A program made the position numbers and the translations under genes. This document shows, one piece after another, positions 24,313 to 32,750 of a stretch of 64,000 nt of DNA (positions are counted from its first letter, which is position 1; each line of letters starts with the position of its first letter). The stretch is from the NCBI GenBank assembly GCA_037481615.1, contig JBBFLI010000016.1; one strand, given 5' to 3'. The notes below the pieces were generated by a model. That model was not told the origin of the DNA and searched no databases. It worked only from the letters and a program-made list of their open reading frames with translations. Source of the stretch: SpSt-501 sp037481615 (GTDB taxonomy: Bacteria; Desulfobacterota; Desulfobacteria; Desulfobacterales; SpSt-501).

Positions 24313-25617
24313 ATGCCCATGCCCACCCCCCGCGATCTCGATCGCTGCCTGAACCACCTCTTCGGGCTGCGCCGCTTCGGCATCCGGCTCGGCCTGGCGA
24401 CGATCCGCCGCATGCTCGCGCAGCTGGGCGATCCCCAGCGAAGCTACGCCGCCGTTCACATTGCAGGCACAAACGGCAAGGGCTCGGTGGCCGCCGGCAT
24501 CGCTTCGGTCCTGCAGCAATCGGGCTACCGCGTGGGGCTTTACACCTCGCCGCACCTGGTCCGCTTCAACGAGCGCATCCAGGTGGACGGCCGGCCGATC
24601 GGCGACGGGGAAATCCTGACCCTTTATCGCCGGGTGCGGCGCACGCTGTCCGCGCTCGACCGCGAGCCGACCTTCTTTGAATTTGCGACCGCCATGGCCT
24701 TCGAGGCCTTCGCCCGCGGCGGCGTGGAATGGGCCGTCATCGAAACGGGCATGGGCGGGCGCATGGACGCCACCAACGTGATCGTGCCCTGCCTGTCGGT
24801 CATCACCAACGTCTCGCTCGAGCACCGCGAGTACCTCGGCCCTACGATCGCACGCATCGCCTTCGAGAAAGCGGGCATCGTCAAGCGACGCCGGCCGGTC
24901 GTGACCGGCGTCCGGCAGCCCTCGGCCCTCGGCGTCCTCGAGGAGATCGCCTCCCGGCGCTCGGCGCCCGTCTACCGATCCGGCCGGGACTTCATCGTGC
25001 GAAAAACCGCCGACGGCCTTTTCGACTATCGCGGGATCCGCCTCCGCCTCGAGGGCCTGCGAACCGCCCTCGCCGGGGAACACCAGCGGGCCAACGCCGG
25101 GCTCGTGCTCGCCGCCGGCGAACTGCTCGCGCCCCGGGCGCCGCGCATCACCGAGCGCAGCCTCCGCGAGGGGCTTGCGGCGACCCGCTGGCCGGGGAGG
25201 CTCGAGGCCGTGCGCGAGCGGCCGCTCGTCCTCCTCGACGGGGCCCACAACCTGGACGCCAGCCGCGCGCTGGCCCGCCATGTGAGGGAGCGCTACGCCG
25301 GCCGCCCGATCACGCTCGTCGTGGGCATTCTCGACGACAAGCCCTACCGGGCCATGCTGCGGCACCTTGCGCCGCTCGCCGCGCGGGTGATCGCGACCCA
25401 GGCGACGACTCCGCGCGCTCTCCCCGCCGCGAAAATCGCCGCGGCGGCTTCGCGCTTCTGCCCGCGGGTCGAGGCGCACCCGACGGTCGCCCGGGCCCTG
25501 GAGGAGGCCCTGCGCACCGTCCCCGAGCAGGGGGTCGTGCTCGTCGCCGGCTCGCTCTACGTCGTGGGCGAGGCCAAGGCCGCTCTCGAGGGCGGCCTCG
25601 CCGTCCAGCCCGGCTGA
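24313..25617 (+). CDS. folC: Bifunctional folylpolyglutamate synthase / dihydrofolate synthase
   Basis: A 434-residue Mur-ligase-family enzyme that adds glutamate to dihydropteroate or folates. P-loop HIAGTNGKGSVAAGI, then LYTSPHLVRFNERI, ETGMGGRMDATNV, SLEHREYLG and the C-terminal domain DGAHNLDASRAL. The ATG at 24313 is one base after the rpsU terminator T-tract and has no clear ribosome site; ATG at 24319 or a GTG at 24289 inside the hairpin are alternatives. Translation may depend on terminator read-through or an undetected promoter. Confidence 0.92.
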   Translation: MPMPTPRDLDRCLNHLFGLRRFGIRLGLATIRRMLAQLGDPQRSYAAVHIAGTNGKGSVAAGIASVLQQSGYRVGLYTSPHLVRFNERIQVDGRPIGDGEILTLYRRVRRTLSALDREPTFFEFATAMAFEAFARGGVEWAVIETGMGGRMDATNVIVPCLSVITNVSLEHREYLGPTIARIAFEKAGIVKRRRPVVTGVRQPSALGVLEEIASRRSAPVYRSGRDFIVRKTADGLFDYRGIRLRLEGLRTALAGEHQRANAGLVLAAGELLAPRAPRITERSLREGLAATRWPGRLEAVRERPLVLLDGAHNLDASRALARHVRERYAGRPITLVVGILDDKPYRAMLRHLAPLAARVIATQATTPRALPAAKIAAAASRFCPRVEAHPTVARALEEALRTVPEQGVVLVAGSLYVVGEAKAALEGGLAVQPG

Positions 25618-25648
25618 GGACCTGCGCCGGATCCGCCCGACCCCCCGC

Positions 25649-25675
25649 TTGACTCGTTTCGACCGCTCGTATAGG
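25649..25675 (+). promoter_or_regulatory. Probable promoter of tRNA-Arg
   Basis: TTGACT (25649-25654) and TATAGG (25670-25675) with a 15-nt spacer, shorter than ideal. It lies 35 nt before the tRNA 5' end. Confidence 0.4.
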
Positions 25676-25709
25676 ATCCCGCCGTTTTCCAGAGATCTCT
25701 TCCGCCTTC

Positions 25710-25785
25710 GCGCCCGTAGCTCAGGGGATAGAGCGTCAGCCTCCGGAGCTGAAAGCCGCTGGTTCAAGTCCAGCCGGGCGCACCA
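25710..25785 (+). tRNA. tRNA-Arg (anticodon CCG)
   Basis: A 76-nt cloverleaf. Acceptor GCGCCCG/CGGGCGC, discriminator A and encoded CCA (25783-25785). D-arm region TAGCTCAGGGGATAGAGC. Anticodon stem TCAGC/GCTGA with loop CTCCGGA, anticodon CCG at 25743-25745, reading Arg codon CGG. T-arm loop TTCAAGT is canonical. An intrinsic terminator follows 8 nt later, so it is a single-gene unit. Confidence 0.97.
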
Positions 25786-25792
25786 CGCACGC

Positions 25793-25825
25793 AAGGACTC
25801 AGGCGGCGCCTGAGTCCTTTTTTTT
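25793..25825 (+). terminator. Intrinsic terminator after tRNA-Arg
   Basis: GGACTCAGGC pairs perfectly with GCCTGAGTCC across a 3-nt loop (AA/TT extend the stem), followed by eight T's ending at 25825. Confidence 0.92.
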
Positions 25826-26563
25826 CATCCCCGCCGGTATCGGGTGCGCCGGTTTCCCCGATCCCCGAAAGCGGTCTCGGCGAAAGGGCTTCTTCTCCTC
25901 TCCCGTCGCCGTCGCGGGGCACCCCGCCTCGAGTGCCGGCGCGACACCCGCAAAGAGGCTGTCACTCGTCCCGCCCCCGGGCGGAGGCGCCCTCGATCGG
26001 CATCGGCGTCTCCGCGTGGCGCACGAAAATTCTCCCGCAGAAAATCCACCCCGTGAGCCGTCCACGCCCGGGTCCACAGGCTTCGTGCGCAGGCGGAGCA
26101 TCCCGCACCCTGATCGCGACAAGGCAAGGCCCCCGGCATCCAGGGAGACTAAATCCCCTCTGCCCGCCGGGCCGTTGATCCTGCAAGATCGAAGAAGACG
26201 CCCTCGATATCGCCGCCCAGGAAACTCTCCGCGGTGATCATCCGGTTGCGGCGCCCCCCCGAGCTTTGCCGGAAATCCCCGCACCCCCCCCCCCCGGGAT
26301 CTCTCGCACAGCGCGCGGTTTCCGAGCATCAAGTGATCGAACACGCAAGGCGGCTTCTCCGCCGTCTCGAAGGCCGCTCGCGGGTCCCGGGGGCGGGATG
26401 CGCCCTCCTTTTGCCGTCGCCGATTCGGCGAACCCTCTGCAACGAAAATCCTGCCGCAGGGGAGGCCCGGAGATTCCGTTTGCGATCCCCCCGCCGCATG
26501 GAGTCCTTTGCCGGGCGGGCTTTCTCACCCGGCGGATCTCGTTGCGGGCGGTCCCCGGGCGAT
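25826..26563. other. 738-nt stretch without a supported gene
   Basis: Open frames here are GC-driven and show no family-like sequence, no good ribosome sites and poor composition. The region has a C12 homopolymer at 26284-26295. Two loosely similar patches (about 26030-26050 and 26445-26465, each with a GAAAATYCT core next to GCAG/GCCGCAG) suggest a decayed duplication. It may be a degraded gene or the 3' flank of the LysR gene. Confidence 0.55.
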
Positions 26564-27466
26564 TCAAGCGTCGCCGCGGGGGAGCCCGCTGAGAACGGCG
26601 CGGCTCGCCTCCATTTCGGCGGCGATGAAGTCGATCGTCGCCCGGACGCGGGCGATCCGCCGGGACTCCGGGTGGTACTGGATCCAGAAGGTCCGCTCGA
26701 AGCTCAATTCCGGCAGGAGGTTCACGAGCGCAGGCTCGGCGTGTGCCATGAAATAGGGCAGGATGCCGACCCCGTTGTCGGAGAGGATCGCGTTCATCTG
26801 GCCGATGATGGTGGAACTGCGGAACCGGGGGCGCAGGCCGGGCAGGATTTCGTCCAAGAAGTGCAGCTCCTCGTCGTAGAGGAGATCCTCGATGTAGCCG
26901 ATCAGGCGATGCCCGCGAAGATCCTCGCGGCTGCGGATCGGGGGATGCCCCAGCAGGTAGGTTTTCGTGGCGAAAAGCCCGAAACGGTAGCTCGGCAGCT
27001 TCCGGGCGATGATCTGCCCGCCCGCCGGTTTGCGGATGGTGACCAGCAGGTCGATCTCCCGGCGGGCGAGGCTGTAGTACATGGGAACGGCCACCAGCTC
27101 GATCTCCAGCTCCGGGTGCAGGCGCTGGAATCTCCCCAGCCGGGGGGCGAGGAAGCAATTGCCGAAGCCGTCCGGCGCGCCGATGCGAACGGCCCCGGAG
27201 AGCGTCTTGTCCCTGCCGGAGACCTCCTCTTCGAGAGAGGCGATGGTCGATTCGAGCTGCTCCGCGTAAGGCAGCAGCTTCTCCCCCGCCGGCGTGAGTC
27301 GGCAGCCTTTCTCCGTGCGATGGAAGAGTTGCGTCTGCAACGCCGCCTCCAGGGCCGCCAGGCGCCGGGAGACCGTACTGTGGGTCACCCGGAGCTCGGA
27401 GGCGGCGGCGAGGAAGGATCGCTTCCGGGAGAGCACGATGAAAAAGCGGAGATCATCCCAGTTCAT
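26564..27466 (-). CDS. LysR-family transcriptional regulator
   Basis: 300 residues. N-terminal winged HTH (MNWDDLRFFIVLSRKRSFLA, then THSTVSRRLAALEAALQTQL and FHRTEKGCRLTPAGE), a linker helix, and a periplasmic-binding-protein-like effector domain (about residues 90-290, SGAVRIGAPDGFGNCFLAPRL). The start at 27466 fits the family N-terminus; a GTG at 27526 would add 20 residues. It is transcribed away from a small ORF and the decarboxylase operon and may regulate one of them. The effector is unknown. Confidence 0.9.
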   Translation of the reverse strand: MNWDDLRFFIVLSRKRSFLAAASELRVTHSTVSRRLAALEAALQTQLFHRTEKGCRLTPAGEKLLPYAEQLESTIASLEEEVSGRDKTLSGAVRIGAPDGFGNCFLAPRLGRFQRLHPELEIELVAVPMYYSLARREIDLLVTIRKPAGGQIIARKLPSYRFGLFATKTYLLGHPPIRSREDLRGHRLIGYIEDLLYDEELHFLDEILPGLRPRFRSSTIIGQMNAILSDNGVGILPYFMAHAEPALVNLLPELSFERTFWIQYHPESRRIARVRATIDFIAAEMEASRAVLSGLPRGDA

Positions 27467-27572
27467 CCTCAGGATCGCTCCCCTCGCCGTGCGCTTCGGG
27501 CCGTTTCCAGATGTCGATTTATGCACAGCTGATTCTTTTTTTTTGCCGTAGACTGCTCAATCCCGGTTACCC

Positions 27573-27599
27573 ATAATAGGAGCGGGATCAACCTGTCAA
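27573..27599 (-). promoter_or_regulatory. Probable promoter of the LysR gene
   Basis: Minus-strand -35 TTGACA (27599-27594, perfect consensus) and -10 TATTAT (27578-27573) with a short 15-nt spacer. The leader would be about 100 nt. It lies between the divergent LysR gene and small ORF, where LysR operators usually sit. Confidence 0.45.
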
Positions 27600-27628
27600 C
27601 CCATGGAAAACTCTTCTGGAGGTGCGCG

Positions 27629-27859
27629 ATGAAAGAGCATTCTCGGATCCTGCCGGTTACGGAGGGGCTGCTGGACCGATGGGCGCTGATGGAGGAGGGG
27701 CGGAAGCTGCACGACAAGGCCGTCTTTGAATTGTTCGCCGAAATGTTCGCCCGCACTTTCGCCCGGCTGGGCTTGGCGGGGGGGGGGAAGAAGGAACGGC
27801 GGACGAAGACACGGCCTCCGGCGTTGACGCCTTCGCTCGCGCCCCATCGCGCACATTAA
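27629..27859 (+). CDS. Small hypothetical protein with a G10 tract
   Basis: A 76-codon ORF with a good GGAGG ribosome site 6 nt before the ATG. Residues 10-50 look helical and amphipathic (LLDRWALMEEGRKLHDKAVF, then ELFAEMFARTFARLGLA). A run of ten G's at 27778-27787 follows, and after it the sequence becomes basic and low-complexity, as if out of frame. A one-base slip would change the C-terminus. It is divergent from the LysR gene, a common arrangement for a regulated target. No family recognised. Confidence 0.45.
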   Translation: MKEHSRILPVTEGLLDRWALMEEGRKLHDKAVFELFAEMFARTFARLGLAGGGKKERRTKTRPPALTPSLAPHRAH

Positions 27860-28376
27860 GCCGGCGGGCCGTGCATCCGATTTTGTAACGGGGGCGCCGG
27901 ATCGGTCGGGCCGCCCCAGCCGGCGATGCGGCGCCAAGGGCCTCGAACGGCCGCCCGCCGTACCGCCGCGGAAAACCCGGTCGCGCCAGGCCGGTGGGCG
28001 GCTTCTGCCGCTCCGCTCCCCTGCCGCACTTTCAGGCGTGACGAGCGGTCGACCCCCGCCCCCCCCTGCGCGAGGCCCGCCTCGGCGTTCGAGTCCCTGC
28101 CGGCTGCCCGACGGCCGGCCGGGACTCCGCGGGGTTACCGCGCCTGCCCCCTTTTCCCGCCCCGAACGCCCCCTCAGCCCTGGGGCATTTCGCAGACAGA
28201 AAGCCTGTTCCGTTGCCCGCCTGAGACATCGATTTGAAACACCGCATCGGCCCCTCCCCCCCGATCCGCGCAGAGGCCAATTTCCAGTTGAAAGCGTCGG
28301 TCAAGGGTGATAAGCGGATCTTCTTTATCCGCGCATCGACCCGCGATCAGGAATCCTTCCGCAGGAGGGGCAGGGA
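27860..28376. other. Intergenic leader region before the decarboxylase operon
   Basis: No gene is supported in 517 nt. The last 90 nt contain TTGAAA (about 28288) as a possible weak -35 and a perfect GCGGAT/ATCCGC stem-loop with a 7-nt loop at 28314-28332, about 45 nt before the carboxyltransferase ATG, which could be an operator or a leader hairpin. Confidence 0.5.
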
Positions 28377-29924
28377 ATGGCCGCAGAGAAGATCCAGGAA
28401 CTCATGGCCCGGCGCAGCGCGATTCTCGCCGGCGGCGGTGAGAAGGCCGTGGCGAAACAGCACGACTCCGGAAAGCTCACGGCGCGGGAGCGCATCGCGC
28501 TTTTGCTCGACCCGGAGAGCTTCGTCGAACTCGACGCCTTCGTCCGGCACCGCTGCAGCGAATTCGGCATGGAAAAGACCGAAATCCCGGCCGAGGGGGT
28601 CGTGACCGGCTACGGCACGATCGACGGCCGGACGGTCTTCGTCTACGCTCAAGATTTCACGGTGCTGGGCGGCTCCCTGGGCGAGATGCACGCCAAGAAG
28701 ATCTGCAAGGTGCTCGACCTGGCGCTCAAGACCGGCGCCCCGGTCGTGGGCCTCAACGACTCCGGCGGCGCGCGCATCCAGGAAGGGGTCGACGCCCTCT
28801 CCGGCTACGGGCAGATCTTCTTCCGCAACACCCGCGCCTCCGGGGTGATCCCGCAGATCGCGGCGATCATGGGGCCGAGCGCCGGGGGGGCGGTCTACTC
28901 GCCGGCGCTCATGGACTTCACCTTCATGGTCGACCGCACGAGCCAGATGTTCATCACCGGCCCCCAGGTGATCAAGGCCGTGACCGGCGAGGAAGTCTCG
29001 GCCGAGGAACTCGGCGGCGCCATGACCCACAACCGCACGAGCGGCGTGGCCCACTTTTTCGCCCGCGACGACCGCAGCTGCCTGGCCGACATCCGGCGGC
29101 TGCTCGGCTACCTCCCCTCGAACAACCTCGAGTCCGCGCCCCGCCTCGAGCCCACCGACGATCCCGAGCGGCGCGACGAGGGGCTGAACACGATCCTTCC
29201 GGCCTCGCCGAACCGCTCCTACGACATGCGCAAGGTCATCCGCGCGCTGGTCGACCACGGCGAATTCTTCGAAGTCCACCAGCACTACGCGGCCAACATC
29301 ATCGTCTGTTTCGCCCGCCTGAACGGCCGCAGCATCGGCATCATCGCCAACCAGCCCGCCCACCTCGCGGGCTGCCTCGACATCAACGCCTCGGACAAGG
29401 CCGCGCGCTTCATCCGCACCTGCGACGCCTTCGGCCTCCCGCTGCTCAATCTCGTCGACGTCCCGGGCTTTCTCCCCGGCACCCACCAGGAATACGGCGG
29501 GATCATCCGCCACGGGGCGAAGATGCTCTATGCCTACTCCGAGGCGACGGTGCCCAAGGTGACCCTGATCCTGCGCAAGGCTTACGGCGGCGCCTATCTT
29601 GCGATGTGCAGCCGGGATCTCGGCGCCGACATCGTCTACGCCTGGCCGACGGCCGAAATCGCCGTCATGGGTCCGGAGGGTGCGGCGAACATCATCTTCC
29701 GCCGCGAGATCGCCGCGGCGGCCGACCCGGAGGCCGCGCGCAACGAAAGGATCGCCGAGTACCGGGATCGCTTCGCCACCCCTTACATCGCCGCGGCCCG
29801 CGGGTACGTCGACGACGTCCTCGAACCCGCCGCCTCACGCCGCGCCCTCATCCGCGCCTTCGAGGCCCTGCAGGGCAAGCGGGACGTGCTTCCGCCGAAG
29901 AAGCACGGCAACCTTCCGGTGTAG
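28377..29924 (+). CDS. mmdA: Biotin-dependent acyl-CoA carboxyltransferase (methylmalonyl-CoA decarboxylase alpha type)
   Basis: 515 residues with two crotonase-fold carboxyltransferase halves. N-half motifs GKLTARERIALLLDPESF, VYAQDFTVLGGSLGEMHA, GLNDSGGARIQEG; C-half DVPGFLPGTHQEYGGIIRHG and AYGGAYLAMCSRDLGAD. This is the propionyl/methylmalonyl-CoA carboxyltransferase family. Because OadG- and OadB-like membrane subunits follow directly, the likely role is the carboxyl-transfer subunit of a Na+-pumping methylmalonyl-CoA (or related acyl-CoA) decarboxylase. An AGGAGGGGCAGGG-type ribosome site precedes the ATG. Substrate cannot be fixed by sequence alone. Confidence 0.85.
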   Translation: MAAEKIQELMARRSAILAGGGEKAVAKQHDSGKLTARERIALLLDPESFVELDAFVRHRCSEFGMEKTEIPAEGVVTGYGTIDGRTVFVYAQDFTVLGGSLGEMHAKKICKVLDLALKTGAPVVGLNDSGGARIQEGVDALSGYGQIFFRNTRASGVIPQIAAIMGPSAGGAVYSPALMDFTFMVDRTSQMFITGPQVIKAVTGEEVSAEELGGAMTHNRTSGVAHFFARDDRSCLADIRRLLGYLPSNNLESAPRLEPTDDPERRDEGLNTILPASPNRSYDMRKVIRALVDHGEFFEVHQHYAANIIVCFARLNGRSIGIIANQPAHLAGCLDINASDKAARFIRTCDAFGLPLLNLVDVPGFLPGTHQEYGGIIRHGAKMLYAYSEATVPKVTLILRKAYGGAYLAMCSRDLGADIVYAWPTAEIAVMGPEGAANIIFRREIAAAADPEAARNERIAEYRDRFATPYIAAARGYVDDVLEPAASRRALIRAFEALQGKRDVLPPKKHGNLPV

Positions 29925-29939
29925 AGGGGAGGGCCGCCG

Positions 29940-30392
29940 ATGGACACCTGGGAAAAGCTTGATCTCGGCCTCGTCCTGACGGTTCTCGGGATGGGGATCG
30001 TGTTTCTGGTCCTCATCTTTCTCACCCAGCTGATCGGTCTCTTCGAACGTTTCTTCGGAGCCCGGCAAGGCCCGACAGGCCCGAAGGCCGAGGAGAAAAG
30101 AGCGGCCCCGCCGGCCGCAGCGGGGGAAAGCAAGGTTTCCACCCCCAAGCCTTCACCGGAGCCGGCCGCCGCCGCACCCGCCCCCCAGACCGCCCCCCGG
30201 GCCCCGCAGCCTGCGGCCGCCGCCGCACCCGCCGTGCGGCCGGCCGTCGTCGCTGCAGTGATGGCCGCGGTTTCGGCCTACCTCCAGTCGGAGGCCCTAT
30301 CCCTCGTGCCGCCCGTGCGGCGGCTGCCCGACGATCTCTCTTTCTGGGGCCGCGCCGCCCGCCTGGAGCAGATGATGTCGCGCCGGCTCTGA
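29940..30392 (+). CDS. OadG/MmdD-like small membrane subunit of Na+-pumping decarboxylase
   Basis: A 150-residue protein: one N-terminal transmembrane helix (about residues 9-30, GLVLTVLGMGIVFLVLIF), then a long Ala/Pro-rich linker and a short C-terminal segment. OadG/MmdD subunits anchor and stabilise the decarboxylase complex. No biotinyl-lysine (MKM) motif is present, so it is not the carrier. A GGGGAGGG ribosome site lies 15 nt after the carboxyltransferase stop. Confidence 0.8.
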   Translation: MDTWEKLDLGLVLTVLGMGIVFLVLIFLTQLIGLFERFFGARQGPTGPKAEEKRAAPPAAAGESKVSTPKPSPEPAAAAPAPQTAPRAPQPAAAAAPAVRPAVVAAVMAAVSAYLQSEALSLVPPVRRLPDDLSFWGRAARLEQMMSRRL

Positions 30393-30457
30393 GCCGGGGG
30401 TCGAAAACGGCGCCGCCCCCGCGCGGAATGCCGGAGGCCGAACAAGGAGACCGCGGC

Positions 30458-31669
30458 ATGTCGATCGGACAGTCGATCCTCAAGTTCCTGGAGACGATGG
30501 GGTTTTCGGCCATGACCTGGCAGGAGGGGGTCATGATCGCCGTCGCCTGCATCCTCATCTACCTCGCACTCAAGAAAGGCTTCGAGCCGCTTCTTCTTCT
30601 GCCGATCGGCTTCGGGGTGCTTCTCGGGAACCTGCCGCTCGCCGGCCTCATGGCTCCCCCGGTCTACGAGGCGGCGATCGACCCCCGCACCGGCCAGGCG
30701 GTCCAGGAAATGAAGCAAGTGGGGGGACTGATCTACTACATCTACCAGGGGGTCAAACTGGGGATCTACCCGCCGCTCATCTTTCTCGGTGTGGGCGCGA
30801 TGACCGATTTCGGCCCGCTGATCGCCAACCCCAGGAGCCTCCTGCTCGGGGCGGCCGCCCAGCTGGGCATCTTCACCACCTTCATCGGGGCGCTTTTGCT
30901 CGACTTCCTGCCGGGCATCTCCTTCAGCCCCCAGGAGGCGGCCTCGATCGGGATCATCGGCGGGGCGGACGGCCCGACGGCGATCTATCTCACCGCGAGG
31001 CTCGCCCCGCACCTGCTCGGCCCCGTGGCCGTCGCCGCTTATTCCTATATGGCGCTCGTTCCGCTCATCCAGCCGCCGATCATGAAGCTGCTCACCACCC
31101 AAAAAGAGCGCGAGGTGGTGATGGAGGAGCTGCGCGAGGTGTCGCGCACCGAACGGCTCGTCTTTCCCCTCGTCGTCACCGCCGTCGTCTCCCTCATCCT
31201 GCCTGCGGCCGCGCCGCTGGTCGGCATGCTCATGCTGGGAAACCTCCTCCGCGAGGCCGTCTCCATGCAGCCGATCCTGAACCGCCTGCTCAAGACCGCG
31301 CAGAACGAGCTCATCAACATCGTCACCATTCTGCTCGGGGTCTCGGTCGGTGCGACGGCGAGCGGTCCGATCTTTCTCAACCCGAAAACGCTCGGGATCA
31401 TCCTGCTCGGCGTCTTCGCCTTCGCCGTGGGCACGGCAGGCGGCGTGCTCCTCGGCAAAATCATGTACCGCACCTCGGGCGGCAAGGTGAACCCGCTCAT
31501 CGGCTCGGCCGGGGTCTCCGCGGTCCCGATGGCCGCCCGGGTTTCCCAGACCGTGGGCCAGCAGTACAACCCGTCGAACTTCCTGCTCATGCACGCGATG
31601 GGGCCGAACGTCGCCGGCGTCATCGGCTCCGCCGTGGCCGCAGGCGTGCTTCTGGCCATGCTGGGCTGA
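30458..31669 (+). CDS. mmdB: Na+-translocating decarboxylase beta subunit (OadB/MmdB/GcdB)
   Basis: 403 residues with about ten hydrophobic segments. It carries the beta-subunit hallmarks GVGAMTDFGPLIANP (conserved Asp for Na+ transport), IGIIGGADGPTAIY and GAGCxxx-like C-terminal NPLIGSAGVSAVPMAARVSQ. It decarboxylates carboxybiotin while exporting Na+. The ATG at 30458 has an AAGGAG site; an upstream in-frame ATG at 30428 is less likely. It completes an A-D-B operon. Confidence 0.92.
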   Translation: MSIGQSILKFLETMGFSAMTWQEGVMIAVACILIYLALKKGFEPLLLLPIGFGVLLGNLPLAGLMAPPVYEAAIDPRTGQAVQEMKQVGGLIYYIYQGVKLGIYPPLIFLGVGAMTDFGPLIANPRSLLLGAAAQLGIFTTFIGALLLDFLPGISFSPQEAASIGIIGGADGPTAIYLTARLAPHLLGPVAVAAYSYMALVPLIQPPIMKLLTTQKEREVVMEELREVSRTERLVFPLVVTAVVSLILPAAAPLVGMLMLGNLLREAVSMQPILNRLLKTAQNELINIVTILLGVSVGATASGPIFLNPKTLGIILLGVFAFAVGTAGGVLLGKIMYRTSGGKVNPLIGSAGVSAVPMAARVSQTVGQQYNPSNFLLMHAMGPNVAGVIGSAVAAGVLLAMLG

Positions 31670-31690
31670 AGGGAGAACCCCGGCGGGTCG

Positions 31691-32707
31691 TCACACCCCG
31701 AAGTACGCGCGGTACCACTCGACGAAGCGCGCGATCCCCGTCTCGAGAGGGGTCGCCGGCCGAAAACCCACGTCGGCCGCCAGATCGTCCACATCGGCGC
31801 AGGTGGCCGGCACGTCACCCGCCTGCAGCGGGAGGTACTCTTTCACGGCTTTTTTCCCGAGCACCCCCTCGAGCACGGCGATGAAGCGCTCGAGCTCGAC
31901 CGGCCGGTTGTTGGCGATGTTGTAGATACGGTAGGGCGCGTAGGAAGAGCCGGGGTCGGGCCGGTCGCCCCGCCAGGCCGGGTTGGGCGCCGGCCGACGC
32001 GCCATCACCCGCACCACCCCCTCGATGATGTCGTCGATGTAGGTGAAGTCCCGCTGCATGCGGCCGTGGTTGAAGACCCGGATCGGGCGCCCCTCGAGGA
32101 TCGCCTGCGTGAAGAGAAAGAGCGCCATGTCGGGTCTTCCCCAAGGCCCGTAGACGGTGAAGAAACGAAGGCCCGTGCACGGAAGGCCGTAGAGGTGGCT
32201 GTAGGCGTGGGCCATCAGCTCGTTGGCCTTCTTGGTCGCCGCATAGAGCGAAACGGGGTGATCGACGTTGTGGTGCACCGAAAAGGGCAGCAGCGTGTTC
32301 GCCCCGTAGACCGAGCTCGAGGAGGCGAAGACGAGGTGTTCGACTTCGCCGTGGCGGCAGCCCTCGAGCACGTTCAGAAACCCCGCGAGGTTCGCCTCCA
32401 CATAGGCGTGCGGGTTCTCGAGCGAGTGGCGCACCCCCGCCTGGGCCGCGAGGTGGACGACGACGGCGAAGCGCTCCTCGGAAAACAGCCGGTCCATGCC
32501 TTCACGGTCGGCGAGATCGAGGCGGCGAAAACGAAAGCGCGGGTGCGCGGAGAGCAGCGCGAGGCGGTCCTCCTTGAGGCGCACGCTGTAATAAGGGTTG
32601 AGGTTGTCGAGACCGGTCACGCTCCGGCCTTCCTCGAGCAGGCGGCGGCAGAGGTGATAGCCGATGAACCCCGCCGCCCCCGTCACCAGCACGCGATGTT
32701 CTCCCAT
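31691..32707 (-). CDS. NAD-dependent sugar-nucleotide epimerase, UDP-glucuronate 4-epimerase type
   Basis: A 338-residue extended short-chain dehydrogenase. NAD motif VTGAAGFIGYHLCRRL, LDNLNPYYSVRLKEDRLALL typical of UDP-glucuronate epimerases, catalytic Ser-x-Tyr-Lys as SLYAATKKANELMAH, and FFTVYGPWGRPDMALF. It likely makes UDP-galacturonate for LPS or capsule. It forms a pair with the next epimerase gene on the same strand. Good AGGAAAGAGG ribosome site. Confidence 0.88.
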   Translation of the reverse strand: MGEHRVLVTGAAGFIGYHLCRRLLEEGRSVTGLDNLNPYYSVRLKEDRLALLSAHPRFRFRRLDLADREGMDRLFSEERFAVVVHLAAQAGVRHSLENPHAYVEANLAGFLNVLEGCRHGEVEHLVFASSSSVYGANTLLPFSVHHNVDHPVSLYAATKKANELMAHAYSHLYGLPCTGLRFFTVYGPWGRPDMALFLFTQAILEGRPIRVFNHGRMQRDFTYIDDIIEGVVRVMARRPAPNPAWRGDRPDPGSSYAPYRIYNIANNRPVELERFIAVLEGVLGKKAVKEYLPLQAGDVPATCADVDDLAADVGFRPATPLETGIARFVEWYRAYFGV

Positions 32708-32750
32708 GGTGGTCCTCTTTCCTTTCCCGGGCCCGGATGCGGAAACGGGA

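Noticed and set aside
25799..26344. 181-codon minus-strand frame in the gene-poor stretch
   Set aside because: No ribosome site, no recognisable domain, overlaps the tRNA terminator; considered non-coding.
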